NCBI GenBank assembly: GCA_910574455.1
Contig: CAJSYZ010000005.1
Location: forward strand, 7,316,001-7,380,000
Reading direction: 5' to 3'
Source of the DNA: Trichaptum fuscoviolaceum
Lineage: Eukaryota > Basidiomycota > Agaricomycetes > Hymenochaetales > Trichaptaceae
DNA length: 64,000 bases
Below are positions 22,259-35,095 of the stretch, one piece after another. The translations under genes and the position numbers were made by a program. The stretch's first letter is position 1. Each line of letters starts with the position of its first letter. The notes under the pieces were generated by a model, which worked only from the letters and a program-made list of their open reading frames with translations, had not been told where the DNA came from and did not search any database.

Positions 22259-24692
22259 CATTCCTGTGATAAGTCTTCTGAAGTCGTGAACATAATAGCA
22301 TCTTCCCAGGAAATCATATATGCTTCCTGATTCCCTGCTTCATTCATTCCCCATGGTTGTAACACCAGCAGGATTCCAACATTAGAGCATATTTACTGAA
22401 AATAACATGCATGTTATTATGAAGATAACATGCAAAATAACATTAAGGGTCCACGGACATCATCGGACGTCATGTCGCTTATTTGTGAAACATGTTAGTA
22501 AAATGCTTAGACACTGTGACACTACCGTGACACAAAATAATACCGTGGCTTCTTTCTTTGCACAAGTTCTTTATTATCCATGCACTCTTCCCTGGCACAT
22601 AATTTAAACTACTTTGTGAAGAAATCAAAAAAATCGGAGAGGTACATGTCAAGTTACGAAAGAAACACTATGTGCAATGCTGATCTGTGTTACAAGTATC
22701 AAGTCACACGAGCATTCTTAGTCCGGTCGGCACTGTTACGACCTAGGGGGGAACCTGGGGGCCGTGGCGCATTTAGCGGCTTCCGGGGCAAGGCCTGGGA
22801 GAGCGCGCGGCAGCTGAGAAGGCGTAGGGAACCGTTAAGGACGCTACAACGCCAACGGAGTCGCGCGGGAAGCGGGGCTGCGGGGGCGGGACGCAAGGGG
22901 GCTCAAGGCGAGGACGGGACGGAGTCAGAGTCGAGGCTGGGAAGGCAGAGTCGAGGCGCGGGAAGACAGAGTCGAGACGCGGGGAAATGCAAAGCGGGAT
23001 TCTGGCGGGAATCTGGATTCGCGCGGGAATCTGGATTCGTGCGGGAATCTGGATTCGTGCGGGGATCGCAGAGCGGGAATCGTTCGGGACTTTGGCGGGA
23101 ATCGCAGAGCGGGATTCTGGCGGGAATCTCAGAGCGGGATTCTGGGCAGGACTCAGAGCGGGATTCGCAGAGCGGGATCCGGGACAAGACAGAGACAAGA
23201 GAGCCAGAGAGCAGGCGTGCTCAGGACGGGAGCAGAGAGCTCAGGATAACCGGGATCTCAAGGCAACACTTCTGTATCAGGAGGAGGTTCCCTAAGGAAG
23301 CACTCGACAAGTCAGCATTGTAAAACTACACTAGAGACAAGACAGAAACACACCTAAGGAAGCACTCGACAAGAGGACAAAAGTGAGTGCTCCTTACGGT
23401 GGCGACAGGTATTTATCTACTGGGCAGAATCTACAGGGAACGGGCATGCACAAACGCGCAACTAACTAGTTACACAATCTTGCGGGCGAAGGCCGCGCAT
23501 ACAGTGACGTGAATCCGGGATTCGGGATTCGGTGCGGGAATATCTGGGCAAGATCTAAGGGAACGAGCGTGAAGCATGGTCAAGTGAAACAAAGAGAACT
23601 AAAGGAATGTAATTGTGCGCGAAGTATCAAGCTGGCGCACAGGCAGCGGGGTAACGAGCGTGGGGGGCGGATGTAATGCATACATCGTCTCGGGATAAGT
23701 TGCAGGCAACTTCTGGCGTGGATCAGGGTCGCGGGAGATCGACAGGGACCAACTTCGAAGAAGCCGGTGCTTCGATGTCGTAACGAAGCCTAATCGCGAG
23801 GCGCGCGCGGGGCAGGGCGACTAAGGACGGGGTTCGAGTCCTTGCGGACCATGAGATCAATCCCGCACACGGGGTGGCGGGAATGTGGTCTGCGGGCCGG
23901 GACAGGACGCTACTAACGAGACTAGTTGGCTGGCACGTGTGTGGCCAGGCCAATCACCTGGGGCTATCTCAAGACGAGGTTAGCATCGAGGAGCAGGAAG
24001 CTAAGGGGTTTCCCTTGGACGACGGGAAACTCGCGCGATTCGCGACGGGATCATGCAGGGAATCTGGTTCGGGTTTTGACCGGGTTTCGAGTTCGGGTTT
24101 CGACTGGGAATCGAGTTCGGGTTTAGACCGGGAATCGAGTTCGGGTTTCGGCCGGGAATCGAGACAGGGTTCGACCGGGACTCGTAGCGGGAATCTTTCG
24201 GGAATCAGAGCGGGAACTTAGCTGGGGTTGCGAGGGGAATCGCGGCGGGATCGAAGGCGGGAATCCTGCGGGGGATTTGCGCAGGGATTCGAGACGGGAA
24301 ACGAGCGGGATTTCGACTGGGATCGTGCGGGGGAAAGGAGTGGGATTCCAACCGGGAAGCGAGCGGGGTTTCTACCGGGAATGAGCTGGGGAGTCTGGCA
24401 GGACTCTAGTCTGGAAACGAGCGGGGGGAGTTTGGCGGGACTCCAACCTGGACGAGTGGGGGAGTCTTGACGGGACTCCAACCGGGAACGAGCGTGGGTT
24501 GCGGGATTGTCAGAGAGGACGCTTGACAGCGTTCGCGGCGAGGCGGGATTTCTGGCGGGGCAGGCTGTGGACGAACAAGGGCAGGTCGAGAGGCACAGGA
24601 TGTCGAAGGGGTTAGCTAGGGCACCGTGGCAGGACGAGCGCAGGGCAGGGTTCGTGACCGGGCAGGATTGCGGGACAGCAATCCTTGACCGC

Positions 24693-25524
24693 TGTTACGA
24701 CCGTCGGGAATTGTAGCGGGAAACAGTTTCGGGAAACTGGAATTCGCGACAAAAACCCGCGTTCGGGAATCTGGGTTCGCGACTGGGGAACGAGCGTGGG
24801 AATTCAGGCGGGAAACGCGCGGGATTCTGTCCAGGCGCGTCGCGGGATTCTCAAGGCCAGCTAGGACTCTTCACTGCTTTGAACGTCAAGTAAGCGGATC
24901 CCTAAGGAAGCACTCCACAAGTAAGTATTGCGCAACTAACTACACAGGAGAAAAGAGAGAGATCGCACCTAAGGAAGCACTCCACAAGAGGTCAAAAGTG
25001 GGGTGCTCCTTACGATGCCTACAGCTATTTATCTACTTCGTAAAGACTGTATAGTTAATCTACGCTAAGTGTCCTTGCGCAATGCGCAACCTATCTACTA
25101 CAAACGATACATGCTACGACCGCACTGCTAGGCATGTCTATCCCGTCTCTCCAGATGGCTACGGCCTGTCCGTGGACGTCAGCGTCCGGTCCGGGGCCGC
25201 GACTAGCCAGACTAGGTATGCCAGACTGTTGCAGGTCGTCACCTTGAGGTACTAACGGATTAATGAGCGTATGTTGATAAGTGAATGTACGTGTGCCGTG
25301 GCGGGTCGTCGTAAATGAATGTGTGTATGCGTGCATGGTGGTCGGGACGGTGGTGCGGGATAGGTCACGTGAGCGGGGGATCTTGCGGGGGATCGTGCGA
25401 GTCGGGAAAGGGGTTTCGCGCGGGGAATCCAATGGCGGGATTCTCCCCGCGGGATTGTCTGCTCATGTCGGGATCCTTGGCGGGAAAGTGCGGGAAATGA
25501 GAAAAGGAGCCCGGGATCTCGACA
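24693..25524 (-). repeat. 3' LTR of B1
   Basis: 832 bp, TG..CA ends; on the + strand it runs TGTTACGACCGTCGGG to GATCTCGACA. It differs from the partner LTR by a few substitutions and 1-bp indels (for example GACTGGGGAACG or GACTGGAAATG; GCGCAACC or GCGCACC). Confidence 0.94.
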
Positions 25525-25573
25525 TTACCCCCCTCCAAAGGCGCAACTCCGGGGCGCCAAGCTTGAATCTTGC

Positions 25574-28500
25574 TCAGGTCACAGAGCTCGATAGCGTTGA
25601 CTTCTCGAGGGGCGTCCGGGTGTTTTTTCGATAGAAACTGCGAATTTTAGCCTTTGCATTACCCATATCCTTTGCGGGAATCCATGTATCTTCCGCGCTC
25701 GAATATCCCTTCCATCGTACCAAATATTCAAATCTCCGTCTAAACCGTCGAGCATCCAGAACCTCTTCCACCTCGTACTCCAGATCTCCTTCTACTTCGA
25801 CTGGGGGCGGCGGGGGTTGCGTTCGACCGGGAATGTCGTCTTCGTGGTATGGCGAGAGCAGCGATACGTGAAATACGGGATGAATCTTCAGCGACGCGGG
25901 GAGTTCGAGTTCGTAGGTGAGGTCACTTAGCTTTGCCTTCACTTTATACGGCCCTAGTCGTTTCGGTAATAATTTGCGCGCTCCTGGTCGCCGAACGTTC
26001 GTCGCCTCGAGCCATACTTTATCCCCGACTGCGTACTGCGGGGCCTCGTTCCTGGCCTGATCGTAGTGCTGCTTCATGCGCTCTGCCGCAACCTCCAAAG
26101 CCGCTCTTGCCTCTTCCTGTGCCTGCTGAAGCTCCTGTAGTCGTGCGTCCGCGGCGGGGACCGTGGACAGGCCGTCGCTCGGGGCAATCGTGAATTCGGG
26201 ATTGTAGCCGTAGACAAGCGCGAACGGGGATTGTCGTGTTGCCGCGTGCGCTTTCGTGTTGTGCGCGAATTCTGCCATTGGGAGTAATCCGGCCCAGTTT
26301 TCTTGTCGTGTATCTATGAAAGCCCGTAAATATTGTTCCAGCTCTTGGTTTACCCTTTCGGTTTGCCCGTCCGTCTGCGGGTGATACGCAGTCGACGTGG
26401 TACCCTTGATACCGAGTCGGGAAAAAAGGGCTTTCATGAACTGCGCGACAAACTGTGGTCCTCGGTCGGATATGATCTGGCGGGGGGTTCCGTGCAGCTT
26501 CCAGACGTGCTGCAGGAATAGTTCCGCAGTTTCCGGTGCATCAATGTCAGACGTGGTCGGGATAAAATGCGCTTGCTTGGTGAGACGGTCGACCACTACG
26601 AAAATTGCGTCGTAATCCTCAGATCGGGGGAGCTGGGTGATGAAATCGCACGAAATCGCCTGCCAGGGGCCCTGCGGGATTTCGTTCGGTTGCAGGAGTC
26701 CTACCGGGCGTTGGGATCGGTTCTTCGTGCGTGCGCAGGTATCGCATCCCGAAACGTATCGTTCTACGAAGTTAGACATCCCGGGCCACCAGTAGTTGCG
26801 GCTTACCATCTCAAACGTTTTCCAACGTCCAGGATGTCCGGCAGGGAGACTGTCGTGGTAAGTCTTCACCACATCCCGGCGAATGGTCTCGTCTTTCGGG
26901 ACGTAAACCTTACCCTGGTACAGGATGAGGCCTTCCTCGGTGCTCCAGTCCTCAAGTTCCTTGGTCAGGACTCGAGGCGCCTTGGATTTGACCAACTCGA
27001 TTGCGTCCACCAGTTCGTCTTCATACTGATCTGACTTACGAATGCGTCGTAGGAGGGCCTGATCCCCGTGTACCTGTGTCATTCCCCGACGAATTGCTTT
27101 TAGTCGAAACATTTCGGGGGTCAAGAGGGTCCGTCCCGTGTTGTCTTCGCCTTCGGGTTGAAGATCGACGCGTCGTGACATGGCGTCGGGTTTGCCCCCG
27201 AGTCGTCCTGGGCGATGGCGAATCGTAAAGTCGAAGCGAGTGAGGAACAGACTCCACCGGGCTTGGCGTCGCGTCAGCGTTCGGGATTCAGAGAAATATA
27301 GCAGATTCTTGTGGTCAGACACGATATCGAGTTTATGACTCGCACCTTCGAGATAATGTCGCCACTCGTCCAGAGCTCTAATAATCGCGAGTAGCTCCTT
27401 GTCATAAATCTCGTAGTTGCGTTCCGCATCGTTGAGGGATTTCGAGAAAAAGGCGACCGGATGTATCAGCCCGTCGTCGCCTTCCTGGGACAAGACCGCG
27501 CCGGTCGCGAAATCAGAGGCGTCGCATTCCACGATGAATTGTCGCGACATGTCTGGCATCATCAGGACGGGGGCGGTCGTGAACATGCGCTTGAGATAGT
27601 CGAGAGCGAACTGCTGGTTTTCTGTCCAGGCCCAGCGAACGTCCTTCTTCAGCAGCGTCGTGAGCGGTTTGACGATGTGCGAGAAATCCCGAATGAAGCG
27701 TCGATAGAAATTCGCGAACCCGAGGAAGGCTTGAATGTCTTTCACCTTTTTCGGGGTAGGCCAGTCGAGGACCGCCTGTACCTTGGCGGGATCCATCGCC
27801 ACCTTTCCCTGCGAAATAATCATCCCGAGATACTCGACGGAAGTCTGTTTGAATTTGCACTTTTCGGGTTTGCAGAACAAGTCGTTTTCGCGTAGCCGTT
27901 TAAGGACTTCCCGTACGTGTTCATCGTGCTGCGATTCATCTTCGGAAAAGATTAGCAAGTCGTCAAGATAGATGATCACGTATACTCCAATGAGGTCTTT
28001 GAAGATATCGTTCATCATGTGCTGGAAGGTCGCTGGGGCATTCGTGAGCCCGAATGTCATCACCGTTGGTTCGAAATGTCCTGCCTGAGTCCGAAATGCA
28101 GCCTTCCACTCGTCGCCTTGCTTCAGTCGCACATTGTGGTAGCCCCATCGTAAATCTAGAGTCGTGAAAACTTTCGCCTTTTGCAGCGCGTCTACGAGTT
28201 CCATCGTGAGGGGAAGCGGGTATCGATTCTTGACCGTGATGTCGTTCAGTCGTCGGTAATCGACTACCATGCGCAAGGTTCCATCCTTTTTCTTGATAAA
28301 GAAGACGGGAGCCGCTGCAGGGGATTTCGAAGGTCGTATGTACCCCTTGCGCAGGTTTTCGTCCACGAATTCGCGAAGGGCATCGCGTTCGGCTGGGGCC
28401 AAGGGATAGATTTTGCTGTACGGGGGAACCTTCCCGGGTTCTAAATCTATGGCGTGGTCATACGGCTTGCGCAGTGGAAGCCTTTCGGATTCAACTTTCG

Positions 28501-29310
28501 AGAAAAATCGGCAAACTCACGGAATTCGGGGGGAACTAGTTCTTCGAAGGTTTTCTCGCCTTCCTTCACCGCAGACTTCTCAGCGATGGCCTGGGAGTGG
28601 GTGTACGAGGCGGCAATTTTGTACGCGAAATGGTCGTCCGTCGTGACGAAGTAGGATTCGGCGTCGTGGTACTGGTCCCAATATTTTTCTGAGTACCGAA
28701 ATCCCGGTGGGACAGCTTCCCATTCGGCCTGGGTCCGGTCGGGCCCCCAGGGGGTCTCGACTTCTTCTGCTATGGCGAGGCGGGGAAGCGGGACCAGGCG
28801 TTGCTGGTTGTCACACTGGGGCGGGCAGCGGTTGAGATCGACCACATCGTTGGTCCAGTCAATGGTTGGGTTATGGTGCCGCAACCAGTCGATCCCCATG
28901 ATAATATCGTCGTCGCCAATATCCGCGACGGCCATGGTCAACTGTTCTAAGTGTCCCTTCATCTCGACGTTGAGGACTACTTCCTTGGTGATGCGTCCAA
29001 TCGCGTTCGGGGAATTGTCCGCGTTGCGTAAAAGTATCGGGATTACCAAGTCCCGGGTCTGGAGTCCGTGTCGCGAAACGTAGCGGGAATTTATGAAAGT
29101 TCCCGACGCACCGCTGTCTAACATTACTGTGGCTAAGGCATCCGTCTTTCCGTCGCTAACCTGTACCGGGAACTTCAAATGTCGTCGAAGACGACGGTCT
29201 ATTGTAGAGATGGTTAAATACAAGGGACCATTATTAAGAGAGTTCTTCGGCCACAAGGGCGGTTGGGTCGTATAGGGCGCGACTGAGCAATACGACCTTA
29301 CTGAAAATCC
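25574..29310 (-). pseudogene. pol: Pol of B1, frameshifted
   Basis: On the minus strand this runs protease (VMLDSGASGTFIN, about 29100), RT ([10 protein letters not shown]), RNase H ([10 protein letters not shown]), integrase (CDFITQ, ISDRGPQFV, HPQTDGQTERVN) and chromodomain (EYLVRWKGY). A 1-bp deletion near 28507 (GAGAAAAATCGG against GAGAAAACGTCGG in B2) separates protease from RT. Two extra T residues near 25625 alter the C-terminal residues just after the chromodomain. The pol domains are otherwise well conserved. Entry from gag would be by a -1 shift at the AAAATCC site (29304-29310, minus strand GGATTTT). Confidence 0.93.
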
Positions 29311-30507
29311 GCTGGGGGCGGGGCTTCGGGATTGTGAACGTTCTTGGCGGCGGGCGTCATGGCGGCGAATGCGTTCTGTAGCACGGACTGCTGTACATTA
29401 TGGACGTACTGTTCCGCCATACGTTTGAGCGTTTCTTCGAACGACTGGAGCGCGGGGGGCGATGGGCTCGACGGGGACGTGGATTTCGTCGCCTTTAGGT
29501 TTCGGGATGGCGGTCGCGTTGGGCAATCGCTCACCAAATGGTCTTTCTCTCCGCAGTAGTAGCATAGTCCCTTACTCCTGCGCTCCCGGCGCACCCTGTC
29601 AATCTCCATTGCGTTGGGATCCTTCGTCGAGCTTGCGCCCGCAGTCGGGATCGTACGCGGAGCTGAACTAGTGGTGCCGGGATTGCTTCGGGGCGTAGCC
29701 GCTGGCTTTGATACTGGTCCATAGGCGTGTGCGAGCCTTAGCTTCTCGTCCCGTCTCGGAAACCCAATTGACGTAGGCATCGAATTTCATATCCTTCGCC
29801 TCTGTGCTGGCGATGTGCTGGCGAACCTGGTCTTTGAGTCCCTTCCGGAACATGTCGAGGTAGATGACATCCGTCGTTGCGTCCTTGGGCCACCCGGTGA
29901 GGGCTTGGAGGGCACGGAATTGCGACGCAAACTCGGCGACCGTTCCTGTCTGGCGTAGGCGCATCAGCTTGTCGGCTGCGGCTTTGTCTGCATCGATTTC
30001 CCCGTAAGAGGCGCGAAGGGCGGCGAACAGGGCCTCCAGGCTGGCGGCTTCTGGCGGTGTCGGGATGTCCTGGAGTCGATCTAGAATGGGTCGTGCCCAG
30101 TCTTGCGCCGGCCCCCGCAGTAGCATCAGAGCAAATGCGACCTTGCGGGTTTCGTCTAGTCCCGGATGTTGTCCGAACAGGTAGAGCTTAATCTGGTGAA
30201 TCCAGTTCTCCAGCTTGGCTCGTTCGCCTTCGAAGGTGTCGGGAAGCTTCATCTTGAGCCCTGCTCCACCCCCAGACGGGGAGGCGGGCTGGCTCGCGAT
30301 TTGGGCTTCTAACGCCTGGTTGGCGTGCTTGAGCTGGGCGACAGTGTTCTGAACCTGATTGTGTTCGTTGACTAACTTGGAGTAGCGTTTTTCGAGGGTG
30401 TCGAGGCGATCAAGGATGGGCTGGAGTTTGTCTTCCTCCATCGAGGAGCTAGGGGACGGGAAAGCGAAGGTGTCTGCGAGTCCTCCCCATTCCTGGTGGG
30501 ACGACAT
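29298..30507 (-). pseudogene. gag: Gag of B1, frameshifted
   Basis: The same protein as the intact 402-residue B2 Gag: N-terminal coiled coil, capsid-like domain, CCHC knuckle CYYCGEKDHLVSDC. One extra C near 29750 (CTCGTCCCGTCTC against CTCGTCCGTCTC) breaks the frame between the capsid region and the knuckle. Two open pieces remain: 29668-30507 and 29298-29780. Confidence 0.93.
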
Positions 30508-30596
30508 CGCGGGTCGGCGGTACGGGTGCGGGGGTAGAAGTAAAGAGCGTGAGGGTGTCGAGTCCGAGCGGCGGTGAGCCAGGACTTTTGACCTAA

Positions 30597-31426
30597 TGTT
30601 ACGACCGTCGGGAATTGTAGCGGGAAACAGTTTCGGGAAACTGGAATTCGCGACAAAAACCCGCGTTCGGGAATCTGGGTTCGCGACTGGAAATGAGCGT
30701 GGGAATTCAGGCGGGAAACGCGCGGGATTCTGTCCAGGCGCGTCGCGGGATTCTCAAGGCCAGCTAGGACTCTTCACTGCTTCGAACGTCAAGTAAGCGG
30801 ATCCCTAAGGAAGCACTCCACAAGTAAGTATTGCGCAACTAACTACACAGGAGAAAAGAGAGAGATCGCACCTAAGGAAGCACTCCACAAGAGGTCAAAA
30901 GTGGGGTGCTCCTTACGATGCCTACAGCTATTTATCTACTTCGTAAAGACTGTATAGTTAATCTACGCTAAGTGTCCTTGCGCAATGCGCACCTATCTAC
31001 TACAAACGATACATGCTACGACCGCACTGCTAGGCATGTCTATCCCGTCTCTCCAGATGGCTACGGCCTGTCCGTGGACGTCAGCGTCCGGTCCGGGGCC
31101 GCGACTAGCCAGACTAGGTATGCCAGACTGTTGCAGGTCGTCACCTTGAGGTACTAACGGATTAATGAGCGTATGTTGATAAGTGAATGTACGTGTGCCG
31201 TGGCGGGTCGTCGTAAATGAATGTGTGTATGCGTGCATGGTGGTCGGGACGGTGGTGCGGGATAGGTCACGTGAGCGGGGGATCTTGCGGGGGATCGTGC
31301 GAGTCGGGAAAGGGGTTTCGCGCGGGGAATCCAATGGCGGGATTCTCCCCGCGGGATTGTCTGCTCATGTCGGGATCCTTGGCGGGAAAGTGCGGGAAAT
31401 GAGAAAAGGAGCCCGGGATCTCGACA
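30597..31426 (-). repeat. 5' LTR of B1
   Basis: 830 bp. On the minus strand the primer sequence ACTTTTGACCT (30892-30902) sits in a hairpin loop, and the primer-binding site AGGTCAAAAGT (30584-30594) lies two bases beyond the LTR, as in B2. Confidence 0.94.
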
Positions 31427-33380
31427 ACCGCTGTCGTGTTGGCTTACTCAAGGCCAGACAGAGGTCGGCTTTGGACGCAGTGGATCAATCTCCTAACTGC
31501 ACTTCATGACTGTGGACGCGAGGCCGGGATCTGGTATCCGGGCATAGTCGAGAACCTACGAGGTCTGGGATAGCTATGGCTATGGCTATGGCTGTGGCAG
31601 GCTATGGCTATGGCGGTGGCTATGGTGAGTGACTTCGGGACTATGGCGAGGTACGGGGTTCACTGGAGCGGGGAACAGAGCATGACGGGAGCGGGGAGCG
31701 AGCGGGGGATCATCCTAGAGTCGGGGGAACGACGAGGCGGGCTAGGGATGGATCGAGACGCGGGGACGAGGCGGGGGACTGACGAGGAGACGTGGGCGAG
31801 GACAAGCAGGGGCGAGGAGGTCATAGCGGGGCGGAACTCTTAGCAGGAGAATGCATGGCGAAGCAGAGGTTCTTCTGGGATCAGAGAGCGGGGGATCCTT
31901 TCGGGATCTAGCCAAGGTCGCGATTTCGGGTTTCAGCATACCGGGTTCTGTTCGGGATTGCCTTAGACATGTTGGGGTCCTGGGGGATCCCGACAGGCAC
32001 AGCCTTGGTTCTCGGCAAGCCAAGGACCCTTGATGTTATTTTGCATGTTATCTTCGTATTAACATGCATGTTATTTCTCTAAATATGCTCTATTATCCAG
32101 GTCTAAATCCCTATTTCTATTCAATAAATAACTGATAAGATACATTAATTTACATTCTAACAAGTTTTTAATTTCTTTTGTTTTTATTGTCATATATTTT
32201 CAGGTCACTGTATGCAGCATTGGTGGCGCCTCTGAGGTGTGAAAAGATAGCTAAATGGGGCCGGAAATTAGGGACAGGATGGGAATGTAAAAAAAAAGTA
32301 CATAAATTTTGAAATAATGGGAAATTTCTTGTATTTTCTCAAATTGAATTAGATATAAATAGATCTCAACTATATCATAGCTATGTATACTTACGAGAGA
32401 CGAATCTGTACTACAGATAGCTAAAATAGTTTGTAGTTGAAAGCTAAACCTTTAATTCAAGGTGTAAAGTTGCGTCAAAAAAGTTGTGTCAAAAAGTTAC
32501 GTATGTACAAAAAGTTGCGTAATTGTCACAAAACTTACTTCTCACACAGGAAACCTTAAAACTCGATTTTTTAACGATGAATGTATGACAGCATTTATCG
32601 ACAAGTATTCGAGCTTTGAGGTTTTGCATGCTTTACGCAACTTTAGTGGTACATACGTAACTTTTTTGTCTTTACGTAACTTGTTACGCAACTTTTGTAC
32701 GTAACTTTACACCATTACTTACAGGATTTAGCTTGCTACTCCTCACATTTTCAGCTCTCGGTAGTACAGCTCTGCCTTACGTAACTATCTGCAGCTATAC
32801 AGTGGTTCACATTAAGGTGTCTGTGGTTCAGAAACGTTTTACGTAACTTTTTTTTTAGATACTATAGATATGTTATACCTTTCTGTACTGAAGCATTATC
32901 CTGTATACCTTTTAAATATATTTCTTATTGTTGATTATCTTGTTTGGTTCCTTTTAATCAATAATAGTATTGCTGGAAATGTATAATATCTTATCTAGTA
33001 AATTTACGAGAGTTGTTATACAATATATACAATAACTGACTTTTTTAATTACTTGGGCAAGTGGGTCAATGGGTTTAGCTCCCCAACTCTGGTAAAGGTT
33101 GGCAGGCGGAACCCTTCCTGCTTTGTAACCTATCCAACAGGCTACGGGTTCAACTCAGACTAATGTAAATAACTTTTGTAATTGTTTTGTTTCTTTTGTT
33201 TTAAATAAAAACAATTCTTATGTATTTTATCAGCTATAGATATTGTAATTCTGCTAGATTCCTGCATGTCTACATCAGTCCCATGTATAATTGGTGTTAC
33301 AGCTGTAGGGGTACATGTGGGCTGCCAAGTGTAAACAGTCTCTGGGGAAATACTAGGGAGTGTTACAACCGTGGGGGAAC

Positions 33381-33974
33381 TGTCAAGATCCTGGGCTTCT
33401 TTTCCTATTGTTTGCACTTTCCCGCCAAGGATCCCGACATGAGCAGGCAATCTTGCACGGAGAATCCCGCCATTGGATTCCCATTGCAAAACCTCTTTCC
33501 CAACTCACACAACCCCCCGCACAATTCCTCAATCACGTGACCTATAGTGTACCACTGCCCTGGCAACCACACATGTATATGCACACTCATTTACAATAAC
33601 CCGCCATGGCACACATACATTCACTTACCAACAACCGCTCATTGATCAACTAGTACCTCAAGGTGACAACCCGCAACCACCTGGTATACCCAGTCTGGCT
33701 AGTTGTGGCCAAGGTTCAGACACTGACATCCACAGACGCACCACAGCCATCTGGAGAAACGGGATGGACATGCCCAGCAGTGCAGTCCTAGCATGTATCT
33801 TTTGTAGTAGATAGTTGCACATTGCACAAGGATATTTAGCATAGATTAACTATACAGTCTTTACAAAGTAGATAAATAGTTGTAGGCATTGTAAGGAGCA
33901 CCCCACTTTTGACCTCTTGTGGAGTGCTTCCTTAGGTGCAATCTCTCTCTTTTCTCCTGTGTAGTTAGTTGCGC
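33381..33974 (+). repeat. decayed family-B LTR fragment
   Basis: Begins TGTCAAGATCCTGGGC (TGTCGAGATCCCGGGC in young copies) and stops at GTTAGTTGCGC, losing the last quarter of the LTR. Almost every difference from the young LTRs is CG to TG or CA (for example ATTGCAAAACC for GCGCGAAACC). It retains ACTTTTGACCT and one CTTGTGGAGTGCTTCCTTAG. Confidence 0.88.
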
Positions 33975-34689
33975 TGAAAAGATGATAAATGATAAGGGGG
34001 TGGGAGTGTAGGGAACCCGGTAAGAATAAAAGAGTAGTAAAAGAAGACAAAGAGAAGAAGAGAAACAACAAAGGAAACTAGTGAAATAGCCAAACAGCCC
34101 TCAAATGTCCGTAGACAGAGTCTTCGCACGTCCGCCCAACACAACCCTTCGCAAGAAGTCCGAAGACAAGAAACAACCCGTAAGAAAGGAACAGTAATAA
34201 GATAATCACTCAGTTCGTGGGGAAAAGAACTCAATTAAATCAAGTAAAGTACCTAATAAGATAATCACTAGTACAAGTGGTTAGTTATTGAATGGTAAAA
34301 TAAAGTGATTAGTTGCTCACCTCAGTTTGTGGGGAAAAGAACTGAGCGAGCGACCTTCCCGTGAAGTCAAAGTTATATATGAAAAGAAAATAATATGTCT
34401 TGGAACATTCGTCATGTACCAAGACGTCTCCTATAATATGTCTCGGTATACTCGTCATGTACCAAGACGTCTCCAATATGTAGACGTGCGGATAATGAAT
34501 ATCCGACACTCTACTCCTAACTGTATGCGCCGTCCGCGCATGCTAACTGACACACTCTCCTATATGTGCTCGGACGTGTACGGATGCCGTACGGACTGTC
34601 CGTTCGAGCGCATCTCAAATGTGTGAGCTGAAGAATAATAATAATAAAGAGAGATAAAAATGAATAACTCTAACAAACAGGACAATCAG
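33975..34689. other. noncoding interior of T2 with short duplications
   Basis: No gene. CGTCATGTACCAAGACGTCTCC occurs twice about 41 bp apart (34411-34475). A 'CAGTT(C/T)GTGGGGAAAAGAACT' box appears twice (34211-34235, 34322-34343). Confidence 0.4.
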
Positions 34690-35095
34690 AAGAATGCGCT
34701 GTTGTGCAGACACTAATAGCCCATCTGTATGTCTTCTGCGTGCGCCATTGTCCCCCTCACAGAAGTCCAAAGACAAGAAACAAACTCCCCAGTAAAGAAT
34801 GGCGATTGAGCCCCGTCGTCTTTTGTCCACCACACCCATCAAGGGAACTCCAGAAGATATCTGTCAGGCTGTTGAGCCCATCCGTTGACACCCTACGTCA
34901 CACCATAGAGATTCTCACTCTCGCTTACATGTAGTGGTGGTGGTGGGGAGAAAGAACATAAAATTTCACATGGTAGTACATGTGGTGATTTTCACTGGAG
35001 TAAATCATGTGTGAACCGGCTACTCTGGTCACACTCTACTAACCCAACCCATTGTTTTTGTTCCCGTTCCTCAATTGTCCGCCCATTTCCCACGC
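34690..35095. repeat. dispersed repeat R, second copy
   Basis: Partner of 17650-18050; see the shared boxes described there. This copy has fewer CpG sites. Confidence 0.5.

Larger units (their letters stand above)
24693..31426 (-). mobile_element. Ty3/gypsy chromovirus family B, copy 1 (full length, defective)
   Basis: Complete structure on the minus strand: 5' LTR 30597-31426, PBS, gag, pol, purine tract (GGAGGGGGGTAA read on the minus strand) and 3' LTR 24693-25524. The target duplication ACCGC (24688-24692, 31427-31431) is exact. Both gag and pol carry single-base indels relative to copy B2, so the element is not autonomous now. LTRs differ at only a handful of positions. Confidence 0.96.
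22734..31995 (-). mobile_element. solo LTR-C, about 2.5 kb, split by element B1
   Basis: Minus-strand LTR beginning TGTCGGGATCCCCC (at 31995) and ending CCTAGGTCGTAACA (at 22734). The 5-bp target duplication GGCAC (22729-22733, 31996-32000) is exact. B1 (24693-31426) with its ACCGC duplication interrupts it; the net length is 2523 bp, very long for an LTR. It contains dozens of GCGGGAATC/GCGGGATTC motifs, including three 20-bp tandem copies at about 22995-23060. It also has the primer-hairpin block at 23290-23395 (CTTTTGTCCT in the loop). No internal coding region is associated. Confidence 0.85.
22381..32095. mobile_element. small MITE T3 split by LTR-C/B1
   Basis: Left AGAGCATATTT..AATAACATGCATGTTATT (from 22384) is inverted at 32024-32093 (..AACATGCATGTTATTTCTC..ATGCTCT), a TIR of about 70 bp. 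Removing the LTR-C insertion with its duplication GGCAC leaves an element of about 450 bp with no coding capacity. ATT on both sides could be a 3-bp duplication, as in PIF/Harbinger-like MITEs, but this is weak. Confidence 0.6.

Noticed and set aside
22580..23323. 247-codon frame rich in Gly/Arg/Ser
   Set aside because: It comes from GCGGGAATC-type repeats of LTR-C read as codons; low complexity, no domain.
25281..25634. Recurrent MNVRVPWRVVVNECVYACM frame at several sites
   Set aside because: It lies in the LTR-B sequence and recurs only because the LTR is repeated; not a gene.
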